From positions 6,290-70,289 of the forward strand of contig NZ_JACOOZ010000012.1 in assembly GCF_014287775.1 (NCBI RefSeq): DNA of 64,000 nt, read 5' to 3'. The stretch comes from Eubacterium_G segne. Lineage in GTDB: Bacteria; Bacillota; Clostridia; Lachnospirales; Lachnospiraceae. The notes beneath the pieces are model-generated. The model ran no database searches and was not told the origin of the DNA. It worked only from the letters and a program-made list of their open reading frames with translations. This document shows positions 34,160-41,505 of this stretch, piece after piece (the first letter of the stretch is position 1; each line of letters opens with the position of its first letter). Both the position numbers and the translations under genes were made by a program.

Positions 34160-34711
34160 TTATTTTGAACGTTTTACACCTAATCGCACAATAGGCCAGA
34201 TAACACAGGCTAATGCAGTTCCAAACAATGCCGCAATTAACTGGGTTGTGGAATATGTAACTGTTGCAGCCTTGTAGGCTACGTGACTTAATCCCTTTCC
34301 AAAGGATGGAAGAACCCATCTGATAATAAGAAGTGTCATTACACCCCATTTGGCAACAGAGCCTGCTATAAGGCTTATTGGCAAAAGATTAAGTTCCAGC
34401 TTTTTGCACCTGACAAACCAGGCAAAAAGCACAAGAACCATGTTTCCTATCATAATACACGGAAGAATCATAGGTACAGCGGCAATAACAGGTGACCCGG
34501 TTATAATAAAAGATGTAATAGGGGCAACAGCTGAAACTATAATACCGCTAACAATTCCGCAATATAATGTATCAATAATAAGTATCAGGTTAATTAATCC
34601 ACCAATAACATAAACTGAGTATGCAAAGGTTGGAACTTTAAAAAACTGTACTGCTATGCAAAGTGCAATCATTACTGCTGTAACGGTAATGGTTCTAGTC
34701 CTCATTTTCAT
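34160..34711 (-). CDS. ECF transporter S component
   Basis: A 183-residue protein with five to six membrane spans of the S-component type: an N-terminal basic segment RTRTITVTAVMIALCIAVQF, followed by hydrophobic helices with YVIGGLINLILII and a long last helix pair. It should bind a vitamin or small metabolite and dock to a shared energy module encoded elsewhere. The ligand is unknown. AGGAGG lies seven bases before the ATG. Its start overlaps the end of the hydrogenase-like gene by 17 bases on the same strand, so the two are translationally coupled. Confidence 0.78.
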   Translation of the reverse strand: MKMRTRTITVTAVMIALCIAVQFFKVPTFAYSVYVIGGLINLILIIDTLYCGIVSGIIVSAVAPITSFIITGSPVIAAVPMILPCIMIGNMVLVLFAWFVRCKKLELNLLPISLIAGSVAKWGVMTLLIIRWVLPSFGKGLSHVAYKAATVTYSTTQLIAALFGTALACVIWPIVRLGVKRSK

Positions 34712-36227
34712 ACAATTCCTCCTTTGTTATTAAATGAAGATATTTTAAGTATTCTGACTGAGACGGTTTTGTTAATTCAGATTTTGATTTGTCCTGTTCA
34801 AGAGCAATGCCTGCTTTTCTGACATCAGCCAAAACTCCTGCACCACCAAGACATCCGCCGGGACATGCCATTCCCTCTAACAGATATCCGTCATATTTTC
34901 CGGCTTTGGCTAACATAAGCATTTTTTTGCATTCCGCTAATCCCTCCGCCTTAACTGTTTTTACCTCACGGTCAGGGTCAATACTGTTTAAAACATTTAC
35001 AACGGCATTGGCAACACCACCACTGGCAGCGAATCCCTTACCATAGGAGCTGGAAGTTTGTCTGAATTCTTCTAGTTCAAGATTATTAAAATCAATTCCC
35101 TTAGCATCAAAAATCCCCATCATTTCCTCAAAGGTTAAAACAAAGTCAATATCGCTTCGTACTGAGCGACGGCTTGCTTCAAGCTTTTTCGCAGCACATG
35201 GACCAATGAATACTACCTTACAGTCAGGATGGCGTTTCTTAATCATACGTCCTGTTAAAACCATAGGAGTAAGGGTCATGGAAATATGGTTAGCATATTC
35301 AGGTAAAGTCTTTTTAGCCATAACAGACCATGCAGGACAACATGAAGTACCAAGCCATGACAAATGTTCAGGAACCTCTTTTATGAAATCAGCTGCTTCC
35401 TGAATAGCACAAAGGTCGGCACCGATTGCTACCTCTTCCATTTCTTCAAAACCTACAGCTTTAAGGGCAGCCCTTACCATGGCAGGAGTAACCTCGTCAC
35501 CGAATTGCTTTACAAAGGAAGGGGCAATGGCTGCATATATAGGAGTATCACTTTTCAGTGCCAGCACTGTCTGGAAAATCTGGCTTTTATCCACAATAGC
35601 ACTAAAAGGACAACTTACAAGACACATACCACAGGACACACACTGGTCATAATCGATGTCAGCTCTGCCGTATTCATCAGATTTAATGGCATTCATGCCA
35701 CAGGCAGCTGCACAGGGACGTTCCTGTTTAATAATTGCATTGTAAGGGCATGCATTTAAACACTTGCCACATTTTATACATTTATCCTGGTCAATAACGG
35801 AATGACCATTTTCCATATGGATAGCTTTCTTTGGACAAACCTCAACGCATGGATGCTCAATACATCCCTGACATCCGTTGGTTACGAAAATCTTTTTTTC
35901 AGGGCATGCATGACATGCAAATTTTATAATGTTAATAAGAGGAGGGTCATAATACTTTTCATCAATGGCACTGGCATCTATTCCATCTGAAAGTGGTGCA
36001 TGCTCAGACACTTTTCTAATAGGAAGTCCAATGGTAGCACGAAGACGTTCTCCTACAATGGCACGTTCAATAAAAATGTTATTGTAATATTTTCCAATTT
36101 CACCGGGAATGATTTTGTAAGGCAGTTCTTCAATTCGTGTGAAATCTCCGCCTTCAAAAGCCATTCTTGCAACTTCCGTAAATACCTTATGACGTATCTC
36201 CGTCTTGTTTGAATAAATTCCTCTCAT
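34695..36227 (-). CDS. [FeFe]-hydrogenase family protein with two 4Fe-4S ferredoxin domains (group B-like)
   Basis: A 510-residue monomeric iron-only hydrogenase relative. Ferredoxin-type cysteine sets lie at CIEHPCVEVCP, CIKCGKCLNACP and CVSCGMCLVSCP (about 110-215). H-cluster motifs are TSCCPAW (about 300), IGPCAAKKLEA (about 350) and EGMACPGGCLGG (about 455). The second reads GPC instead of the MPC of producing HydA enzymes, as in group B or sensory-type proteins, whose reaction is unclear. The start at 36227 is chosen because GGAG lies six bases upstream; the ATG 12 bases earlier has none. It is coupled to an ECF S component gene. Confidence 0.85.
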   Translation of the reverse strand: MRGIYSNKTEIRHKVFTEVARMAFEGGDFTRIEELPYKIIPGEIGKYYNNIFIERAIVGERLRATIGLPIRKVSEHAPLSDGIDASAIDEKYYDPPLINIIKFACHACPEKKIFVTNGCQGCIEHPCVEVCPKKAIHMENGHSVIDQDKCIKCGKCLNACPYNAIIKQERPCAAACGMNAIKSDEYGRADIDYDQCVSCGMCLVSCPFSAIVDKSQIFQTVLALKSDTPIYAAIAPSFVKQFGDEVTPAMVRAALKAVGFEEMEEVAIGADLCAIQEAADFIKEVPEHLSWLGTSCCPAWSVMAKKTLPEYANHISMTLTPMVLTGRMIKKRHPDCKVVFIGPCAAKKLEASRRSVRSDIDFVLTFEEMMGIFDAKGIDFNNLELEEFRQTSSSYGKGFAASGGVANAVVNVLNSIDPDREVKTVKAEGLAECKKMLMLAKAGKYDGYLLEGMACPGGCLGGAGVLADVRKAGIALEQDKSKSELTKPSQSEYLKYLHLITKEELYENED

Positions 36228-36424
36228 GTATTTCTCCATTTCATATAATTCAAATAAAAAACAGTCATAAAAACTATTATTAATTATAACATAGCATACA
36301 AAATAAGCACAAGTAAAATATAGTTAATTTTTTAACAATATAAAACCTAAATCGGAAGGTGCCGGTGCAAATTATGAAACATTAGGGTATTTTTTTAGAA
36401 AAATATTTAATTTCGAATTTGTGG

Positions 36425-36454
36425 TTGAAATTTTCCTTTATAGAGTTGTATTAT
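36425..36454 (+). promoter_or_regulatory. Probable promoter of the MATE gene
   Basis: TTGAAA (36425-36430) and TATTAT (36449-36454) are 18 bases apart, with a TG just before the -10, about 55 bases upstream of the start. Confidence 0.55.
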
Positions 36455-36508
36455 ATGTTGTGGCGATAATGAGAATAGAAGAAAATGAAATTATAAAGGA
36501 AAAAAGAA

Positions 36509-37891
36509 ATGACAAATATGAATGAGAAAATTGAAAATCCCTTAGGAACGGAACCAGTGGGGAAGCTGCTTAGAAAATTTGCAGTTCCAAGTATTATATC
36601 AATGCTTGTAATGTCTTTGTACAATATAGTAGATCAGATCTTTATAGGACAGTGTGTAGGAGAGTTAGGAAATGCTGCCACTAATGTTGCCTTTCCCTTT
36701 ACCACCTTATGTATTGCTACGGCACTGGCTTTTGGAATAGGTGGAGCTTCAGGATTTAATTTAAACTTAGGTGCAGGAGAAAAGGAAAAAGCACCATATT
36801 TTATAGGCGTAAGTGCTTCAATGATGTTTATTATCGGTGTTGTTCTGTCTGTTGTGGGACTTACGGCATTAAAACCCCTACTTTTATTCTTTGGTTCAAC
36901 AGATACGGTATTACCGTATGCCATGGAATATACAAAATATCTGGCATTGGGATTTCCTTTTGCCATTATTTCATCTGGTGGTTCACATTTAGTAAGAGCA
37001 GACGGAAGTCCGAAGTTTTCCATGGCCTGTAACCTTGTAGGCGCCATTGTAAATGTAATTTTAGATTACCTTTTTGTCATGGTATTTAACTGGAAAATGG
37101 CAGGAGCAGCAATAGCTACTGTAATAGGACAAATTTTAGCTTCAATTATGGTTATATGGTACTTGATTCATTTTAAAACCATTAAGCTTCACGGAAAGCA
37201 TTTTGTACCACAACTTAAGATAGTAGGAAGAACTGTACATCTTGGAATGGCACAGTGCTTAAATCAGCTGGCAATTATGTTTGTTCAGGTTGTAATGAAT
37301 AAATCACTGACATATTACGGTGCCCTTAGCCCTTATGGTGCGGACATTCCCCTTGCCTGTACGGGAATTGTAATGAAGGTTAATCAGGTGTATTTCTCCA
37401 TATGTATAGGTGTGGCACAGGGAATACAGCCTATTGCCAGTTTTAACAGGGGAGCAGGTAAAAATGACAGAGTTAAAAAGACCTATAAGCTTGCCGTTTC
37501 CTGCAATACAATTATTTCAACTATTGCATTTATAATATTCCAACTGTTCCCAAGACAGATAATAAGCATATTCGGTTCAGGAAGCCCTGAATATTTTAGG
37601 TTTTCCATTAACTTTTTCAGAATATTTTTATTTATGACTTTCTTAGACGGAATACAGCCAATAACATCAACATTTTGTACTGTTATAGGGGAACCAAACA
37701 AGGGAACATTTTTGTCTCTTACAAGACAGGTTATATGCTTTATACCACTTATGATTGTGTTACCATATATTTTCCACAACTTTGGCTATTTAGGTATAGA
37801 TGGTATGATGTATGTTGCACCGATATCCGACTTTTTAGCAGCAGTACTGTCGTTAATTGTAATTAAAAAGGTGTTTAAAAAGTTAGTTTAG
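36509..37891 (+). CDS. MATE family multidrug efflux protein
   Basis: A 460-residue membrane protein of twelve spans with two MatE (PF01554) halves. The N-terminal half begins LGTEPVGKLLRKFAVPSIISMLVMSLYNIVDQIF, with IGQCVGELGNAATNVAFPF. The second half begins about residue 235 (GMAQCLNQLAIMFVQ). The subgroup resembles the DinF/MepA-like sodium- or proton-driven drug exporters common in gut Clostridia. Substrate not predictable. AAAGGA lies nearby upstream of the ATG. No regulator gene is adjacent. Confidence 0.9.
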   Translation: MTNMNEKIENPLGTEPVGKLLRKFAVPSIISMLVMSLYNIVDQIFIGQCVGELGNAATNVAFPFTTLCIATALAFGIGGASGFNLNLGAGEKEKAPYFIGVSASMMFIIGVVLSVVGLTALKPLLLFFGSTDTVLPYAMEYTKYLALGFPFAIISSGGSHLVRADGSPKFSMACNLVGAIVNVILDYLFVMVFNWKMAGAAIATVIGQILASIMVIWYLIHFKTIKLHGKHFVPQLKIVGRTVHLGMAQCLNQLAIMFVQVVMNKSLTYYGALSPYGADIPLACTGIVMKVNQVYFSICIGVAQGIQPIASFNRGAGKNDRVKKTYKLAVSCNTIISTIAFIIFQLFPRQIISIFGSGSPEYFRFSINFFRIFLFMTFLDGIQPITSTFCTVIGEPNKGTFLSLTRQVICFIPLMIVLPYIFHNFGYLGIDGMMYVAPISDFLAAVLSLIVIKKVFKKLV

Positions 37892-37980
37892 AACATTTTG
37901 TATGAGGGAAAACTATAATTGGAGATTTTGTAAAAAAAAGAAGAAATATTTCAGAAATGTTGCAATTGCCACTGTACAAA

Positions 37981-38029
37981 ATGGAATATGTTGTGCTATA
38001 ATGCTTTAAGCATATACAAGATATAGTAT
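37981..38029 (+). promoter_or_regulatory. nrdD promoter region with two NrdR-like boxes
   Basis: TATAAT at 37997-38002 is the likely -10. Compared from memory with the NrdR consensus acaCwAtATaTwGtgt, ATACAAGATATAGTAT (38014-38029) agrees at 13 of 16 positions and 37981-37996 at about 11. They start 33 bases apart, near three helical turns, and straddle the -10. Confidence 0.6.
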
Positions 38030-38051
38030 TCGAGCTTGAGAGGGAGAAAAG

Positions 38052-40241
38052 ATGGAAGTTTTATTGAGAAAGGTAATTAAACGAAACGGTCAGGAAGTTT
38101 CGTTCGACGTTAACAAGATTCTTAATGCTATAAGGAAGGCAAATAACGAGATTGCCCCTATACATAAGTTAAACGAGTATCAGATTGCGGCAGTGGGAAA
38201 TCTTGTTGTTGACCAGATTGAAAAATCAAACCATGCAGTAGCAGTTGAAGATATTCAGGACATGGTAGAGAGAGGCATCATGGAGATGCGTGGATATGAG
38301 GTAGCCCAGAAGTACGTAAGATACAGATATACACGTGAATTAGCCAGAAAAGCCAACACAACAGATGATGGAATTTTGTCTCTTATTGATCAGATTAATG
38401 AAGAAGTTAAACAGGAAAATTCCAACAAGAATCCTACAATTAACTCCACCCAGAGAGATTATATGGCAGGTGAAGTCAGCAAGGATTTAACTAAACGTAT
38501 TTTATTGCCGGAGGATATTGTTCAGGCTCATGAGCAGGGAATTATACATTTCCATGATTCCGACTATTTTGCACAGAAGGAGCACAACTGTGACTTAATT
38601 AATTTAGAGGATATGCTTCAAAATGGAACATGCATATCCGAAACTAAAATAGATACACCTCACAGCTTTTATACAGCCTGCAATGTTACTACACAGATTG
38701 TGGCACAGGTTGCCAGCAATCAGTACGGCGGTCAGTCATTTTCATTAGGACATTTGGCACCTTTTGTTCAGGTGAGCAGAGAAAAAATTACCAAAGAAGT
38801 TTTAGCTGAAAGAGATGAACTCAACTTGAATTACAGTGATGAGCAGGTAAAACAAATTGCCGAGAGAAGATTAAAGGATGAGATAAACCGTGGTATCCAG
38901 ACTATTCAGTATCAGCTGATTACTCTTATGACATGTAATGGGCAGGCACCTTTTGTAACAATGTTTATGTATCTTGATGAGGTACCGGAAGGTCAGACCA
39001 GGGATGATTTGGCTACCCTTATAGAAGAGGTTTTAAAACAGCGTATTCAAGGTGTTAAAAATGAAAAAGGTGTTTGGATTACACCGGCATTTCCTAAAAT
39101 TATATATGTTTTAGATGAAGATAATGTTACACCGGATTCAAAATACTGGGCACTTACGGAGCTTGCAGCAAAATGTACTGCCAAGAGAATGGTTCCTGAT
39201 TATATTTCAGCTAAGGTTATGAAAGAAATGAAGCAGGGATGCGTTTATCCATGTATGGGCTGCAGAAGCTTCCTTACAGTTGAGGACAGCCAGAGAAACG
39301 CAGACGGAACCCACAAATTCTATGGACGTTTCAATCAGGGTGTTGTAACCATTAACTTAGTTGATGTGGCTTGCTCATCTAACGGTGATATGGAACTGTT
39401 CTGGAAAATTTTGGAAGAAAGACTGGAGTTATGCCACAGGGCACTTAGATGCAGACATGAGAGACTTCTTGGAACACCTTCAGATGTGGCACCTATTTTA
39501 TGGCAAAACGGTGCTTTGGCACGTCTTAAAAAGGGTGAAACTATTGATAAATTATTATTTAACGGATATTCAACCATTTCATTGGGCTATGCAGGTCTTT
39601 ATGAAATGTGTGTAAGAATGACAGGTAAATCTCACACTACTCCTGAAGGAAAAGAGTTTGCCATTAAGGTTATGCAGAAGTTAAATGATAAATGTGCTGA
39701 GTGGAAGGCAGCTGAAAACATCAGCTATTCCGTATATGGAACACCTATGGAATCTACTACCTATAAGTTTGCTAAGTGTCTCCAGAAGAGATTTGGCATT
39801 ATAAAGGGTGTTACAGATAAAAATTACATTACCAACAGTTATCATGTTCATGTGACAGAAGAAATAGATGCTTTCAGTAAGCTTAAGTTTGAATCAGAAT
39901 TTCAGAAACTTTCACCGGGTGGTGCCATAAGCTACGTAGAAGTTCCTAATCTTCAGGACAATATCGAAGCAGTAATTGAAGTAATGAAATTTATTTATGA
40001 CAACATTATGTATGCTGAATTAAATACTAAATCTGATTATTGTGAGTGCTGCGGATACAATGGAGAAATTCAGATTGTATCAGACGAAGAGTCAGGAAAG
40101 TTAATTTGGGAATGCCCAAGCTGTGGAAACAGAAATCAGGATAAAATGAGTGTTGCCAGAAGAACATGCGGATACATTGGAACCCAGTTCTGGAATCAGG
40201 GAAGAACTCAGGAAATAAAGGATAGGGTACTTCATTTGTAA
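38052..40241 (+). CDS. nrdD: Anaerobic ribonucleoside-triphosphate reductase
   Basis: A 729-residue class III ribonucleotide reductase. The N-terminal ATP-cone (about 3-95) controls activity. Central NrdD motifs include HFHDSDYFAQKEHNCDLINLEDML. Active-site cysteines are expected in GCVYPCMGCRSFL. A zinc site is formed by CECCGYNG and CPSCGNRN (about 660-690), and the glycyl radical site is RTCGYIGTQFWNQGR (about 703). It reduces NTPs to dNTPs without oxygen. The activase NrdG, usually next to it, is not in the window. GGGAG precedes the ATG. A terminator follows. Confidence 0.96.
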   Translation: MEVLLRKVIKRNGQEVSFDVNKILNAIRKANNEIAPIHKLNEYQIAAVGNLVVDQIEKSNHAVAVEDIQDMVERGIMEMRGYEVAQKYVRYRYTRELARKANTTDDGILSLIDQINEEVKQENSNKNPTINSTQRDYMAGEVSKDLTKRILLPEDIVQAHEQGIIHFHDSDYFAQKEHNCDLINLEDMLQNGTCISETKIDTPHSFYTACNVTTQIVAQVASNQYGGQSFSLGHLAPFVQVSREKITKEVLAERDELNLNYSDEQVKQIAERRLKDEINRGIQTIQYQLITLMTCNGQAPFVTMFMYLDEVPEGQTRDDLATLIEEVLKQRIQGVKNEKGVWITPAFPKIIYVLDEDNVTPDSKYWALTELAAKCTAKRMVPDYISAKVMKEMKQGCVYPCMGCRSFLTVEDSQRNADGTHKFYGRFNQGVVTINLVDVACSSNGDMELFWKILEERLELCHRALRCRHERLLGTPSDVAPILWQNGALARLKKGETIDKLLFNGYSTISLGYAGLYEMCVRMTGKSHTTPEGKEFAIKVMQKLNDKCAEWKAAENISYSVYGTPMESTTYKFAKCLQKRFGIIKGVTDKNYITNSYHVHVTEEIDAFSKLKFESEFQKLSPGGAISYVEVPNLQDNIEAVIEVMKFIYDNIMYAELNTKSDYCECCGYNGEIQIVSDEESGKLIWECPSCGNRNQDKMSVARRTCGYIGTQFWNQGRTQEIKDRVLHL

Positions 40242-40263
40242 AAAATAATAGTTATAAAAATAA

Positions 40264-40303
40264 AGGAGATTGCTGTCGGACAGATGGCAATTTCTTTTTT
40301 TTA
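40264..40303 (+). terminator. Terminator of nrdD
   Basis: AAAGGAGATTGC pairs with GCAATTTCTTTT through 12 pairs with two G-U, followed by a long T run. Confidence 0.8.
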
Positions 40304-40364
40304 TTTAGTGTGGTATAATAATCACAGTTATGTGCGCGGAATTAAGAGGGAGAGGTATAAAACG

Positions 40365-41045
40365 ATGATAAAAGATCAAATAAGAAATATTATTATTAAT
40401 GAAGTGGTAAAAAGTCCCGTGGTGGAGAAAATTAAAGAGGGACAGTTATCCTATATGAAATTAATGTCGTATTATAAATGTGCCATTATGGAAATAGAAA
40501 CAAAGTTCAGGGTTTTAGATGAACAGTTTTCTTTAAGATACGACGATAATCCTATAGAAACCATAAAATCAAGGCTGAAATCCCCTGAAAGCATAATGAA
40601 AAAGGTTCAGAAAAAAGGTCTTAAAATGACTACCGATGATATTGAAAAAAATATTACGGATATTGCAGGAATCAGGGTTATCTGTTCCTTTAAGGAGGAT
40701 ATTTATAAACTGGCAAAATGCCTTCTTCAGCAGGATGATATAACATTAATTGAAAAGAAGGATTACATAAAAAATCCTAAGGAAAGCGGTTACAGAAGTC
40801 TGCATTTAATTGTGGAAGTACCTATTTTTCTGGAAGATGAAAAAAGAGCAATGAAAGTTGAAGTGCAGTTTAGAACCATAGCCATGGATTTTTGGGCAAG
40901 TCTTGAACATAAAATGAGATATAAAAAGGATGTAGATGAGGATTTGTTGACAGTATTATCTGAGAAACTCACGGAATGTGCAGAATTAAGTGCCAGCTTA
41001 GACGATAAAATGGAAAGTATCAAGAATTTAACAAAAGCTAAATAA
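40365..41045 (+). CDS. Small alarmone synthetase (RelP/RelQ-like GTP pyrophosphokinase)
   Basis: A 226-residue single-domain (p)ppGpp synthetase without the HD hydrolase or TGS/ACT domains of RelA/SpoT. Motifs: DIAGIRVICSF (about 97-107), the catalytic loop NPKESGYRSLHLIVEVP (about 135-150), and EVQFRTIAMDFWASLEHKMRYKK (about 165-190), where the first Glu and Gln are the synthesis residues. It makes pppGpp or ppGpp from ATP and GTP or GDP, as RelQ/YjbM does in Bacillus. GGGAGAGG lies upstream of the chosen ATG; the longer open frame upstream overlaps the nrdD terminator and is not credible. Confidence 0.9.
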   Translation: MIKDQIRNIIINEVVKSPVVEKIKEGQLSYMKLMSYYKCAIMEIETKFRVLDEQFSLRYDDNPIETIKSRLKSPESIMKKVQKKGLKMTTDDIEKNITDIAGIRVICSFKEDIYKLAKCLLQQDDITLIEKKDYIKNPKESGYRSLHLIVEVPIFLEDEKRAMKVEVQFRTIAMDFWASLEHKMRYKKDVDEDLLTVLSEKLTECAELSASLDDKMESIKNLTKAK

Positions 41046-41066
41046 AATAAGAAAGCAGGTGTAAAT

Positions 41067-41401
41067 ATGTTGTTTAATTTTGATGACATGGAAGAAACAA
41101 TTCTTCACAACTTTAATGGTGGAAAGAATGACACAAAGGCAAAATGTTTATTGATGAAAACGTAAAGATACTTTATGGGACATTGGAGCCGGGCTCATCT
41201 ATTGGTCTTCACACCCATGAAAAAAACAGCGAGACAGTTTATTGCATATCAGGAGAGGCTACTATTATCATGGATGGAAAGACGGAAATATTAAAGCCGG
41301 GAATGTGTCATTATTGCCCTATGGGACATACTCATGGAATGGAAAATAAAGGCGATGAAGATTTAGTGATTTTTGCTGTTGTACCAAATCACGAAAAATA
41401 A
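41067..41401 (+). pseudogene. Cupin domain protein, interrupted by a -1 frameshift
   Basis: The first frame from ATG 41067 (AGGTG upstream) encodes MLFNFDDMEETILHNFNGG and continues to KAK, after which it runs to an early stop at 41165. Homology continues in another frame from MFIDENVKILYGTLEPG at 41144 to 41401, with the cupin motif GLHTHEKNSETVYC, GKTEILKPGMCHYCPMGHTHGM. The two join exactly at a run of four A before TG (about 41139-41144); one added A would restore a 111-residue cupin. Either a sequencing error, a true loss, or slippage at the run. The metal site His-Thr-His and later His are intact. Confidence 0.75.
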
Positions 41402-41505
41402 ATTTTGTATGTTTTTTATATGAATATTTGAAATAGTTTTAATTTGCATAATATTCACATATTTGATAAAATCGAAACATATCACATATGTAAAGAGGTA
41501 TGTAT

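Noticed and set aside
36634..37047. Long minus-strand open frame within the MATE gene
   Set aside because: It overlaps a well-supported gene and shows no start signal or family resemblance.
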